A program made the translations under genes and the position numbers. From assembly GCF_028502605.1 (NCBI RefSeq), contig NC_079232.1, forward strand, positions 2,790,001-2,854,000: a stretch of DNA of 64,000 bases. The letters run 5' to 3'. The DNA is from Trichoderma breve. Taxonomy: Eukaryota > Ascomycota > Sordariomycetes > Hypocreales > Hypocreaceae. Position 1 is the first letter of the stretch, and each line of letters opens with the position of its first letter. The notes under the pieces were generated by a model that was not told where the DNA came from, did not search any database, and was given only the letters and a program-made list of their open reading frames with translations. Positions 11,491-22,538 of this stretch are shown here, piece after piece.

Positions 11491-12528
11491 ATGGCTGATA
11501 CACTACTTGTTACTGGAGCAAACGGCTATGTAGCTCTTCATGTTATCAAGGAAGCCATTGCCCAGGGATACAAAGTTGTAGGAACAGTTCGCTCTGTTGC
11601 TGCAGCCGACAAAATCATGGCAATATTTCCCGATTTATCCTCACAGCTACAAATCGTCGAAGTGCGCGATATTACGAAAGCGGAAGACTTCGAAAAGGCC
11701 TTTGAGAAGTTCAAAATTGGAGCTGTCATCAACACAGCGTCGCCGCTAGTGAATAGCCCGAAAGACGTCAAGGCCGACGTTCTCGATCCTGCGATCAAGG
11801 GTGGCGTGGCAGTCCTTGAGGCTTCGGCCAAATTTGCCGGGCCCCAGCTGAAACGTGTCATCCATGTTGGATCTTTTGCGTCAACTCTCGACCTGTCGTT
11901 GGGCCTCGCTCCAGGGAAAACATATTCTCCTAGTGACTGGAATCAACTTACATACGAAGAGGCTGCAAACGGTGGGGACGCGGCTGGGTATATAGGATCA
12001 AAGGCTTTGGCTGAAAAGCGTATGTGGGATTGGATGAAGGAAAACACACCCGCCTTTGACATGGTATCGGTAGATCCAGCGGGAATCTTCGGACCGCATG
12101 TCGGGCCAGTTGATCTTGATCATTTGAACATATCGACTCAGATGATATGGGAGCTTGTCGTCCCATCACCGAATCCACCGCCGTACAATTCTGGCCACCT
12201 TGGAGCGTGGGTTGATGTCCGCGACGTCTCTGCAGCTTTGCTTACGGCTGTGAAAGTTCCAGGGGCAGGCGGTGAACGTTTCTTGGTTGCACAAAGATGC
12301 CACTGGCAACTTGTGAGGGATGAAGCAAGAAGGGTGTTGCCTGAGTTACAGAATCGGATTGATGCAGGCGAGCCAGGTGCTTGGATAGCTGCCCAAGCTA
12401 CCACGTATAATGTTGATGGGAGCAAAGTGGAGAGAATCTTGGGAGTGCAATATAGGTCTCTGGGAGATTGTTTGAAAGATTCTTTTGAACAACTTCTGGC
12501 AGCTGAGAAGCTAAATAATCGTGTATAA
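11491..12528 (+). CDS. Extended SDR NAD(P)-dependent reductase (dihydroflavonol 4-reductase/aldehyde reductase-like)
   Basis: An intronless 345-residue enzyme of the extended short-chain dehydrogenase family that includes yeast Gre2 and plant dihydroflavonol reductases. These reduce aldehydes or ketones with NADPH. The N-terminus MADTLLVTGANGYVALHV carries the TGxxGxxG dinucleotide-binding motif. A serine (VGSFAS) and the YIGSK motif (Y-x3-K) supply the catalytic residues, and VDPAGIFGP is the usual substrate-side motif. The frame is open 14 codons further upstream, but the ATG at 11491 directly precedes the Rossmann fold and fits family length. It converges with the next gene, with only 17 bp between stop codons. 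The substrate cannot be predicted; context suggests a role in the same pathway as the P450 cluster. Confidence 0.88.
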   Translation: MADTLLVTGANGYVALHVIKEAIAQGYKVVGTVRSVAAADKIMAIFPDLSSQLQIVEVRDITKAEDFEKAFEKFKIGAVINTASPLVNSPKDVKADVLDPAIKGGVAVLEASAKFAGPQLKRVIHVGSFASTLDLSLGLAPGKTYSPSDWNQLTYEEAANGGDAAGYIGSKALAEKRMWDWMKENTPAFDMVSVDPAGIFGPHVGPVDLDHLNISTQMIWELVVPSPNPPPYNSGHLGAWVDVRDVSAALLTAVKVPGAGGERFLVAQRCHWQLVRDEARRVLPELQNRIDAGEPGAWIAAQATTYNVDGSKVERILGVQYRSLGDCLKDSFEQLLAAEKLNNRV

Positions 12529-12545
12529 TAAGCACCTAAACTAAG

Positions 12546-13754
12546 CTATACCAGGGTCTGGTTCTTGACAGAAAAGCCGGACGCCTCAGCAATCTTATCT
12601 AGAAGTTTATGAACCTTGAATGCCTCTTCAAAGCTAGCAACTGCAGTTGTCTTGTTTGCAAAGCCCTCAAATAACCTAGCAGTATTGGTGCCCGGTGGTG
12701 CCACATTCCTTATACACTTAGGTTCATCTGGATCATCGTAATCTATATCCTGTACCTTCCCCTCTCGTCCAATGACTAAACGAAGATGCTTTTTCTCCAG
12801 ATCCATTTGTAGCATAGGTCCGTCCATGGATAATTCAATTTCCCCTTTGGTACCGGAGATAAGCCATTTAAGACCCTTTCCGTCTACGGTCTTATTCACC
12901 TTTCGGAAGGCGACGTTGGCAATGGCGCCAGTTCCGAGCTTGCCTTGGACAAAAAAGTGGTCTGGGGCGGTCTTTTTACGTGCTGGATTGACAACAGCGC
13001 CAGAACTCGAGTCGATAGTCTTGACAGTGGGGTGCTGGATATCCAGGAGAGACTGGAGACTGGCAAAATCGCCTAGAACATGAGTGAAAGCATCCATGAC
13101 TTGCCGCCTATTAGTTCTAAAGCCGCGAATTAACAGTTGCATTGCCAACTCACAGTGAGCAAACGCAATATGATACTCATTAGCGCCGCTATCATAGTCC
13201 AGGTAAAAGTCTGCCTCTGCCATCCAACTATCGATCGGGGCATAGTTGAAACAGCCCAAGGCTATGGTACTTGTCACTCGACCAATAACTCCGGTTTCGA
13301 TGAGCTGTTTGACCTTCTTAATGATTGGATCAGCTCGAAGTTGCAGACCAACAGCAGTCTTTACGTTCTCCCTCTCAGCCAACTTGACCATCTCCCCGGC
13401 CTGCACAGCATTAATCCCAAGCGGCCATTCGCAAAAGACCTGTTTCTTCGCTCTCAATGCGGGGATAGACAGTTCATAATGCTTCGAGACATGAACCGAG
13501 ACGACAACGAGGTCCACATCTGGATCGTTGGCAATATCCTCCGGATTCCCGTACGCTTTAGTGGAAGGTGCCAACTTGTGATACTTGATGGACTTCTCTG
13601 CGGCCTCGACAGACGAATTGCAGAGTGCAACGATTTCATAGTGTGGTGAAAGAACGAAAGTAGGCAGGAGAGCAGAGACACCCCACGAACCTGGACCCAG
13701 GCCATTACCGTCTCCGGCAGTGAGTCCAATAAAACCAACACGAATAGTTGCCAT
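12546..13754 (-). CDS. Gfo/Idh/MocA-family oxidoreductase, Gal80-like
   Basis: An NAD(P)-binding oxidoreductase of the Gfo/Idh/MocA family, related to the galactose regulator Gal80 and to sugar dehydrogenases. The N-terminal Rossmann motif is VGFIGLTAGDG...GSWGV. CEWPLG occupies the place of the EKP motif, as in Gal80-type members, where Lys is replaced and catalysis may be lost. The frame is open throughout (402 residues). However, 13153-13100 looks like a 54-nt intron (donor GTGAGT), whose removal would join AFAH to MDAFTHVLGDF and give 384 residues. The implied acceptor is the unusual CAAG, and the intron is in frame without stops, so retention also makes protein. It may act on a sugar or be an NADP-sensing regulator. 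Confidence 0.85.
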   Translation of the reverse strand: MATIRVGFIGLTAGDGNGLGPGSWGVSALLPTFVLSPHYEIVALCNSSVEAAEKSIKYHKLAPSTKAYGNPEDIANDPDVDLVVVSVHVSKHYELSIPALRAKKQVFCEWPLGINAVQAGEMVKLAERENVKTAVGLQLRADPIIKKVKQLIETGVIGRVTSTIALGCFNYAPIDSWMAEADFYLDYDSGANEYHIAFAHCELAMQLLIRGFRTNRRQVMDAFTHVLGDFASLQSLLDIQHPTVKTIDSSSGAVVNPARKKTAPDHFFVQGKLGTGAIANVAFRKVNKTVDGKGLKWLISGTKGEIELSMDGPMLQMDLEKKHLRLVIGREGKVQDIDYDDPDEPKCIRNVAPPGTNTARLFEGFANKTTAVASFEEAFKVHKLLDKIAEASGFSVKNQTLV

Positions 13755-14575
13755 GCTGGCTTGATGGAATCCTGCCTGATTTACGGCTTATTGAAGACAA
13801 ACGAGAATTGCAGCTCTAAGATTTTATAAGTGCATTACCAGTGTGTGCTCTTGAATATTAAGTGGATACTAGATTGCAGTCAAGTCAGTATATGATGTGA
13901 TACCTGTGAGTGTATTAATTTGTCGTAGTCATGATAAACGCAGTTTGAGTCGATATTGAATGGCGCCTAAACATTAGCTGATCGTATTCTGTATGATTCG
14001 TAATCATCTGCGGAATTAGACATGCATTTACCGGACTTACCTGTAATCCAAGCCCATGATCCAAGCCCATGGGCGATTCACAGAGCTCCAGTGTAGATTT
14101 GTACGTATTCACAAAATTGATATAACAATCATGTGAGCTGTGAACGGGCCGGATTTGCTGCTCAACAGGTCTTGCCACTAGGATGATTCAGGTCAAAATA
14201 TGTTGACAAAAGCTGTTTTGGCGGCCGGACCATGTCTCTTGATTAGTATTTTGTGATTTTCAAATGGTGGGGGCAGCATGAGAGCGGGCCCGAAGAAATA
14301 ATGAAGTAAAGCTGACCTCCCAAGACCCTCTCCTCGGTAGCCTTTCATCTCTTACTGTGACCTTAGTTGGTATTACTTAATCCGGGTTGACGTTGGCCCT
14401 GAATATGCTCACTGCGTCTAGTTAAACAGGAAACAACATTACATCATGGACTCATTTACCCGAATTCCCCATTCCTTGGTTATATTACTATGGACACAAT
14501 GTTTCCTTACATCCTGTGTGATCAGAAGGTTTCGAGTAGTATACATTTGTTGTTCGATTCTTCAAAAGAAAACCT
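13755..14575. other. Intergenic between two minus-strand genes
   Basis: Holds the promoter of the Gal80-like gene (its side near 13755-13900) and the 3' flank of the cytochrome b5 reductase fusion. No coding evidence. Confidence 0.45.
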
Positions 14576-16105
14576 TCAAAATAAAAATACTTTCTTATCA
14601 ATATCAGACAACAGCGTAGGTTCTTCGGTCTGAAGCTCAGACACTATCTTCTTAATAGCTGCAAGCATTGGAGGGGGGCCACAGAGTAAAAGACGGCTAT
14701 CCTTGGATGGTTCGTAAATATACTCTTTGACAATACTTTTTGTCACGAACCCAGCACTGCCTGACCATTTGGAAGGGGGCTTTGCAAGAACGTAATGGAT
14801 CCGAAGATTTTGGGGGTTTTGAGACGCCAGTAAATCCAGTTCTTCTTTCAAAAGAATATCCGATTCGGTATTGTTCGCATATATAAGAGAGATGAAAGTC
14901 TTATCCGAAGGGTTCGAACAAATGGCGCGGATCAGTTGGTACATGGGAGTGATACCGGTGCCGCCAGCAATCATACCGACGTGAGTCGCATAACCGTTGG
15001 TGTATCGCATAGCACCTTTAGGACCTCGAAATTCAACTTTGTCTCCGACTGTAAGGCTTTCAAGGTGTTGAGTCATGACACCTGTTGGATAGACCTTGAC
15101 GAGAAGATCAACGCGACCAAGGTCTCGATTATCCGAAGTGGGAGTGTATGATCGAGAGACCATTTTGTCTCCAATTTGGGCGCGAATTGCAACGTGTTGC
15201 CCAATAGGTAAGCCCAATGGCCGCGATGAATCTGGGAGTCCAAAGACAAAGCGGTATACATTGGGCGAAACCTTGACCTTTTCTTGGAGTGTAAGCTTGC
15301 GCCACTTCTGGGGGTCTAGTTGACATCCCAGTCCGGCAGCAACAGGCGCAGACATGAACGGAGTCGCTGGATCTTGAACCCTGTATGCTGGGTACGAAGT
15401 AAAATCTTCCTGGAAATCCAGTTTCGAAGCGCCCCATGACACTACTCCGAACGTCAACAGAGCTTGTACCACAGATGCCATGCCAAAGCCAACCCAAAAT
15501 TGGCCACCAGATACTCGCAGGTTTTTGGAAGACGCCTCTGCAAAATGAGACAACAGCTTGCGGTGGTGGTAGCCTTGGTACGCTGTCCCGCCGAAAATTC
15601 CAAATATGAATATTTTGGAGAAGGCCCTTGCATACCATGATGCAGTGCCTTTCGATGACTGAGATTTGGTATGAATGGTCGTCGTCTGGCTAACTGTTTC
15701 GAAGGTCGGCCGGTAAACTTCTACCGTAGCAGAACGATCCTTTTATCCAGCCTGGTCAACAATGACAGATCTTTCAAAGTATATGTTCGATAAGTACCAC
15801 ACTCACAGATGCCTGAATTTCGCCAACTAGCAAATCTTCTAACAATTCTCTCGCTTCTTCAGAATGGCCCACATCTTCAAACACTTGTGTCGTGTCTTTG
15901 CCAGCTTCCCCGATAAGAATATCGACACCACCTGGGTGGTCCTCTAGGTAACTCGTAACATTGTAAACTGGATCTTCTTGTTAGTATCAAAATTCTCAAC
16001 GGAGACAGCTTAGCCATGCCAACCTTTGTTATGAATGACCATCCATATATCGTCCGGTTGGTTATGCGCCTGGACATCTCTGAGGGAGACAGTCTTCAAT
16101 CCCAT
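14576..16105 (-). CDS. Cytochrome b5 / NADH-cytochrome b5 reductase fusion protein
   Basis: A single protein that should carry electrons from NADH through FAD to its own heme. Exons 16105-16024, 15967-15807 and 15739-14576 give 468 residues. Residues 1-80 are a cytochrome b5 domain with heme ligand motif EDHPGGVDIL. Two hydrophobic segments follow (IFIFGIFGG and FWVGFGMASVVQALLTFGVV). From about residue 210 comes the reductase, with FAD motif RSYTPTSDN, GPKGAMRY, the NADH motifs GGTGITP and CGPPPML, and a terminal Phe. Intron 1 has donor GTTGGC, branch ACTAAC and acceptor CAG. Intron 2 needs either an AAG acceptor (15740) or an in-frame CAG at 15688-15686. An ATG at 16261 is in frame, but a TATATAAG at 16289-16282 sits too close to it, so I prefer 16105. 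It is divergent from the P450, its likely redox partner. Confidence 0.87.
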
Positions 16106-17050
16106 CTTGCCAAGGACTTTTGATACTTGGGTTATAAAAGATGAAAGATAATAGTGCTTGGAAGATGAGATCGTAAGAAGGAGACGTGGATGGTTGTATT
16201 TATCTCTATCACCTTGCTCAAACTTCGCTAGAAAGAAGACGCATCGCGGGACCCATGTCATGACAAGGATAACCCTGAGCTCTTATATAATAGACATGTG
16301 CCTACTCTTAGTAAAGCAATATACATAACCCATTCGGATAAACAGTCCACAACCAATCATTCATCTGATGTGAAAAAAAGAATATTAATTCCACAGCGAA
16401 TAACCTCGGCTTTCAGACAATTTGAACAAATTCTGCTCCAATTATACAGCATCATTATCAATCCAACACCAAGTCAGTAGTATAGTAGTATTTAGTCAAT
16501 TGACTAGTGACCATTGATGATTTTCCCTTGTGGGGGAGCGTTTTGCCTTTGACTTCCAACGTTAAACGCGGTGGGGGTGGGGCGAATGTATTTAAGTTTA
16601 TGCGGGGTGCATGCGGGGTCACAATTGGACATGAAGGTGGCGTACATGTATCATTGTCTCAAAGCTACGAGAGTTTTGGACCAAATAATGAGATACTGAC
16701 TCTGCGTTTGCTTCTCGGCTGGCTATTGAAGTACCTGATATATCACTTTGTCTAATCATTAAGTAATGCCTAATAGTACCTAGCTGCGGTTGATCCAGAG
16801 GTTCCGTAGATCTACCCCGCAATGCAACAGTTAGACAGTCGGGTTTGAAGCCATTTGCACTAATAATCCCAACCAGACTTGTGGATGCCTTTTGTCGTAG
16901 GAGCGCTGAAACTCTCTGTGGATGGGCGTAAGAGGGGATACTGATGGTTGACTGAGACCATAAATAACAGCGATCCCTATCTACAACAAGACCATACTGG
17001 CATAACGGAATGCTACCTAATCAAGTCTTTTGTCTGCTTTCGATCAAATC
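16106..17050. promoter_or_regulatory. Divergent promoter region, b5-reductase fusion / P450
   Basis: A 945-bp region between the divergent starts of the reductase fusion (minus) and the P450 (plus). A TATATAAG box on the minus strand at 16289-16282 lies about 180 bp before the chosen b5-fusion start. Sharing one intergenic region suggests joint control of the monooxygenase and its electron donor, perhaps by the zinc-finger protein at 19.3 kb. No binding site was assigned. Confidence 0.5.
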
Positions 17051-18770
17051 ATGGCATCAAAGAATTTCTTTCTAGTAGGAGACGATGTCTCAACAGCACA
17101 ATCCATACTAGTATCTCCAACCTACGGTCCAGATGAGCTGAAGCGTGCCGTCGCACGGCATTTCCATATTGTTCAACCAAGCGGTATGATTGATGCTGTA
17201 ATGTTTTCCCTAGGTAGTGAGAATGATATCGCTGACATACCAACTCGAATAAGGAGTGTCTTTTCACACCTCCTATGGCTCCATCAATATTGTCAGCGAT
17301 GTGTTAGACGCCACCGAACCTATCGGCATCAGAATCGACAATCAGGCCGTTCGTGAGCCTGATGGCCCAGAAGGCCTCCCAATTGTGGGAAGCTTTTACG
17401 AAATTTTCCCAGATCATCTCGGAAACCATACTCGTCTGTTCCGCCAATATGGGGGGTTGATCAAGACGACAAATATGGGAAAGACGAACTACCTCACAGA
17501 CGATCCTGAAATCGCCGCCGTCGCCCTCAATGAATCCATATACTTTTCGAAAAAGATCAATGAAGATCATCCTCTTTGGGGAGTAAAAGATAACATCGCG
17601 ACTTTTGTTGGAGACACTGAGACCGAGACCTGGCGCCTCAGCCATAAGTTTCTCCCAACATCAATGGGTCCCAAAGCTGTGAGACATTATGCACCATTGA
17701 TTCAGGAAACGGTTCGGCGCTCTTTCGCTGTGTTTGACGCCTTTGCTGAAAGTGGTCGCTCGTGGAACGCCTACCAGTACATGGTAAAGCTAGCCTCCGA
17801 GACCATTGGCAAGGTCATCTTGGGCCAGAACTTTGGTCACCTGGTCAATGCAGACGCGCCGTTCCACCCGATCCCGCTATCTATCCTCACCATGTTCCAA
17901 TTGAATAAGAGGGTGGCATCTCGGGGTGCTTGGTATCAGAATCTCCCTTTTGGAGATCCTAAGAAGTTGCGAGAAACACATAAGCTCTGTTACGCGTTGA
18001 TAGAGGGTATCGTTTCAGACATCGAGACTTCTGATACGGCGATGCCGAAGATGCCCATGGCGGACGCCGCTTTGAAGGCATCTAACCTCGTCGAGTACCT
18101 TATCAAGGGCACGGACGAGAAGGGAGAGACATTCCCCCGCTCGATGATTGTACCCAACATTGTCATGCTGACTTCAGCTGGGTTTACGACCACCGCATCC
18201 CTTTTGTCCTGGCTCATCTACTCCGTTACCGAGCACCCCGGCAATCAAGAGCGCCTGCTCCAGGAGCTTGTGAACAATGGCATTAGCGAAACGACGGAAT
18301 GGTCAGTCGATCTTGTTAGCAAGCTGTCATTCCTTGATAAATTCGTCAAGGAGACCCAACGCCTCCACAACCCTGCCTTCCAGCCTGCGCGAACTGCGAA
18401 GACGGATGTCATTGTTCCCGGTGGATACCGCCTGAAGGCAGACAGCGTGGTTGTTTGCGCTCTCCACAGTCTTCACACCAATCCCAATCACTGGCACGAC
18501 CCTTCTCAATTTGACCCGGATCGATGGGACACCGCTGAGGTAAAAGGCCGCCATCGTGGCATGTATCTCCCCTTTGCAACGGGTCCACGTGGCTGCATTG
18601 GTTTCAATTTTGCTCTTCTCGAAGCCAAGATTATTTTTAGCGAGTTGATATACCGCTATGAATTTATTCGGGATGGGAGTGAGAATGTTCAATACGACCC
18701 AGAGTTTCAACTTGTTCGGCCTTTGAATCTTTACGTGTCGGTCAAGAGAAGAACAAATCTGCCCACGTAG
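17051..18770 (+). CDS. Cytochrome P450 monooxygenase
   Basis: A heme-thiolate monooxygenase. The downstream exon carries the oxygen-activation helix (SAGFTTTASLLSW), the ExxR motif (KETQR, near 18350) and the Cys heme-ligand loop (PFATGPRGCIGFNF, near 18575-18610). The N-terminal exon (MASKNFFLVGDDVSTAQ...) lies in another frame and must be joined. A 52-nt intron 17256-17307 (donor GTGTCT, acceptor TTAG) gives 555 residues. A 94-nt intron 17214-17307 (donor GTAGTG) gives 541. Both lead into DATEPIGIRID or NATEPIGIRID. There is no obvious N-terminal membrane anchor, which is uncommon for fungal P450s, so it may be soluble or attached through a partner. Family not assigned. Beside a b5/b5-reductase fusion and a formaldehyde-dehydrogenase-like enzyme, O-demethylation is a reasonable guess. 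Confidence 0.9.
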
Positions 18771-19267
18771 TAGAAAATTTTGAAATAGCATAGTAAAGTA
18801 TGAAGTTGCTAATTTCTCTTGCCTTTCAGAACACCTTGCCGTACGAATGCGTGATAAATGTTTTTGTGCTTCATTTAGAAGGTATATTGATATGCATGCT
18901 TCATTGAATCCGTCACATGATGTCTGTCTGTCCATCTTTTTACCCCTTCCGAAAACAGCCACCAAGTGGCGCCTCTATGCCTATTACGACAGAGCTAGAA
19001 AACGGGCGTAAAATCCTCATACCTAATAGTAACTATTATACACAATTACGCAAGGACATTACTTTTATGCTTCTTTAGCCTTCGTGTAATAAATACATGG
19101 GGCGAAAAAAGGGAATCCATAGTTCTATAGTTCAGATCCACTTTTCACATTTAGCCTCCCTATATAAAAAATTCCACTACCCCAGATTCTGCTAACTCAA
19201 CGTCTGCGCTCCCCATCATTGTCAAATCCATCTGTTAGTTGGCCGCGAATGTCGCGACTATTGCGCC
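18771..19267. other. Intergenic between P450 and regulator
   Basis: AT-rich 3' flank of the P450 and promoter of the zinc-finger gene. A TATATAAA-like element is visible at 19161-19168. No coding evidence. Confidence 0.45.
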
Positions 19268-21895
19268 ATGGAAGCCCCAGTTGCCACACGGTCACAGAAA
19301 TCTTCGACCCGAAGTAAACAGGGACGTTCCAGACCGCCTTTATGTCCATATTGTCAGCGGTCCTTCTCACGTCTCGAGCACTTGCAGCGACACATCAGAA
19401 GCCGTAGGCCAATTTCACCTTTACACTGATTAGAGCTAGAAGGTTAACCAATTGCAACTTGTAGATACTAATGATAAGCCATTTTCGTGTGAAATATGCT
19501 CAAGATCCTTTGGTAGAAAGTTGGTTTACTTATCAACGCCTTATATTTAACCTAGTACTAATCATTGTTTGACAGTGATTTGGTGATTCGTCATAAGAGA
19601 CTTGTGCACGCAACACAGTCTCATCAAGAACGGGAGCAGTATGAGACTGGAGGCCACCCGAGACATATTTCATCAGAAAGTGTCCTGATCCCAGATGGGA
19701 ATACAAGAACTTCTGCCAGTAACCAGCCTCTGGCCCCTTGGACAAATGGAACCTACGCGACGCCCAACAGCGCGCTAGAAGAAACTCTGAATGTAAGTGT
19801 AAAAGTAAAACGACTCGACTTTATTGCAGATGTTCTTCTTTTGAAGGAGTTCATCTCCCAATCCTATGCAGCAGGTGCTAAATAGTATTCTATCTAGGAG
19901 CCCGCATCTCTCCCATTGATGATCCAAGGGGGGGATCCAATGCAAGACTTTGCCACTTTCTTGGAAAGTATTGGGCTATCTGAACAATGGGAATCTGAAG
20001 GGCTTCCATCCATTGAGCAATGGATTTTCCCAACCGATTCTGCGGTCGCTCCCCAAGCCGGGCTAAAGGATGCAGTGGCGAACGAGTTCGATTCAGAAGA
20101 CCACTCTCTGCAAAGCCATGCTGCCGAGGAAGCGCTATTCTCCAACTTTGGGTCTCGCTTACCTTCTCTGCAGCCTGACGGAAGTGAGGCCGAAAACCGG
20201 CTTCAGAGTTCAGCGGACACAATCAGACTTCACTCAATACACAACATAAGCGAGTCGCAGTATCGTTCTTTTTTGAACACCATTGACGGCTTTCACCGAG
20301 TTCTACCCAAGGGGTTCACACCTCCGTCTAAATATGCCTTGTCTCGATTCCTTCATGGTTTCATTGATGGTTTGAATGAACATCTTCCGTTCATACACTC
20401 TCCGACGTTACACATAGAAAGCTGTAACCCGGCTCTTGTTCTGGCGATTGCTGCCTGTGGCTCGCAATATCGTTTCGAAACTAGTCAAGGGGTGCATCTG
20501 TTTCATGCAGCACGAGCCATTGTTTCGGAGACCATGAAACAAAAAGGCTACGGAATACAGGCTGGCTATACAACAAATTCAGCACAGTGTAACTCTCCTG
20601 CACCTACTTTCTTGTCAAACTTTCCAGCTGGCGCTGCCGGTGAGGATAATCTTGACGAGACAGTGGAAATAATCCAGACTCTTCTGTTGCTTATTATTTA
20701 TGCAACTTGGGGAAACAACGGGACAATAGCGCAAGAACTCGGATTCTTGGATAATACTCTCGCGTCCTTGGTTCGCGCGCACGGCCTCGTCGAACCAGCT
20801 CAAAGTTTTGACCTGATGGATGGTTCAAATGACGTGAATTGGCATACATGGGTCAGCAGGGAGCTCAATAGGCGCACCAAATTTATTGCCTACTGCTTTC
20901 TTAACCTTCACTGCCTAATGTATAACACGCCTCCATTGCTCTTAAATGCTGATCTTGGGCTTGATATGCCTTGCTCTAACGCCCTCTGGTCGGCACAAGA
21001 TGCGAATGAATGGCGATTGGCATACGAGTCAGTGGGGAAGAGACCCAATGTCCCTTTCCAGAGGTCGTTTGCTTCCCTTTTTAGTAAGGGAGAAGCTTCG
21101 GTCACTGACGAGACACCATCAACTGCTCTTGGGAATCATATTCTCTTACATGCTTTATTCCAGCAGCTTTACTTCGCCCGTCAGTTGTGTCTGTTTCCAT
21201 TAGATCATGATCATCAGGCACGCGACATAACAGGATTGGACGCAGTCCTTCGCACCTGGAAATCTCGCTGGAAAGACACCCCAGAGTCGAGTACCGACCC
21301 GCGTAATCCAGCTGGACCAATCGCATTCACTTCGGCCGCCCTGCTCGGTCAGATTTATGTGCGCATACAAGTTGATCTGGGACCCCATCGCGCTTTGATG
21401 ACAAGAGATCCTTCAACTATTGCCCAAGCGCTGGTTAATGCACCGCAGACTATTGTACGAGGCCCGGGGCTCATTACCGCACTTCTCCATGCGGTTCACG
21501 CCCTATCCATTCCCGTACAGCTCGGTATTGACTTTGTAGCGAGGACTCATTCATTTTATTGGAGCGTACAACACTGTTTGGCCGCTGTAGAGTATGCTCA
21601 TCTGCTGACAAGGTGGCTCTTGGCTCTTCCAGGACCAACAGAGCCGTCTCAGCATGAAAGAATGCTGTTTTTGTGGATCACACGATTATTGGACGAAACT
21701 GAACATGGTATAAGAGTTCCCATGGAAAATCGGTTGAACTTGATACAGAATCTTGACACCGGAAGGCAATTGAGTATCTCCATCATCCGGGTTTGGGCTA
21801 GGATCTTTAATGGCAATACATCGTGGGAAATCGTCGATGTCGTCAGTGCGAGCTTGAAAGCATATGCTGATCTGTTGGAACAAAGCTGGAGCTGA
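19268..21895 (+). CDS. C2H2 zinc-finger transcription factor with fungal-specific regulatory domain
   Basis: Four exons (19268-19403, 19465-19519, 19576-19792, 19898-21895) give 801 residues. After a basic Ser/Arg-rich start come two C2H2 fingers assembled across introns. Finger 1 is C-x2-C-x12-H-x3-H (CPYCQRSFSRLEHLQRHIRSH), its last His formed over intron 1. Finger 2 is C-x2-C-x12-H-x4-H (CEICSRSFGR...IRHKRLVH), formed over intron 2. The remainder contains the helical fungal transcription factor region (from about FLHGFIDGLNEHLPFIHSP onward). This architecture is that of Adr1-like pathway regulators in ascomycetes. Acceptors are TAG, CAG and TAG. Its place in the middle of the metabolic block suggests it controls the neighbours. 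Nuclear location expected. Confidence 0.87.
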
Positions 21896-22538
21896 ATATT
21901 ACATTTGCGCGGCCAGATAGCGGTACATAGTTGTCATCTCCTATGGAAGTCATTCGAACTGTTACTTCGTAGGCTGTAAGATACGTTATTTGTAATATAG
22001 ATCTCGTCAGATCTAATAACAGCAGTAGTAGAGTCGTTCAATAGTTATCCTTCGAGGCCGATATCCGTCTCACTTCACAATCTGTAGTCTAATCACTTGT
22101 TTGAGAGATGGATCTTTCTCCAGAGATACTCAGAGGTGATCGAATCTTTATTCCTAGACCCTACTCCTGAACCCCGCCTCCACTTACAAATCACTTGTAA
22201 TATTCATTACAATCAACTTTCAAGAACCCCTCACCATAAGCAACCGTTCTCGAAGAGTCTACGCTCATTCCCTCGTCATTCCCGTGAGACTTCCCCTCAG
22301 CGTTCTTCACTACAGATGCGGGGATAAGGCAGGTGACATATAAGAAGTTGGGTGCGGGGAAATAAGAATCACACGGCTGTAAGATAAACCGTCCAAATCA
22401 TTTTCTTTCTTAAAAGAGATGGAGAGTGCGTGTAATAGCCAACAGCCGACATACAAAACTTGGTTTCCGTGGTTTCACAGTTTGAGATTATAACCCAATC
22501 ACTACCTCAGATTAGGTACAACGGTATCATCAATCACC
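21896..22538. other. Intergenic, promoter of the dehydrogenase gene
   Basis: 3' flank of the regulator and upstream region of the dehydrogenase. A 60-80 codon frame at 22097-22327 has no recognisable features. Confidence 0.45.

Noticed and set aside
13137..13649. 170-codon plus-strand frame
   Set aside because: Antisense to the Gal80-like gene; no features of its own.
16106..16261. 52-residue N-terminal extension of the b5-reductase fusion from ATG 16261
   Set aside because: The TATATAAG box at 16289-16282 is too close to this ATG, and the b5 domain begins naturally at 16105. Not excluded if transcription starts elsewhere.
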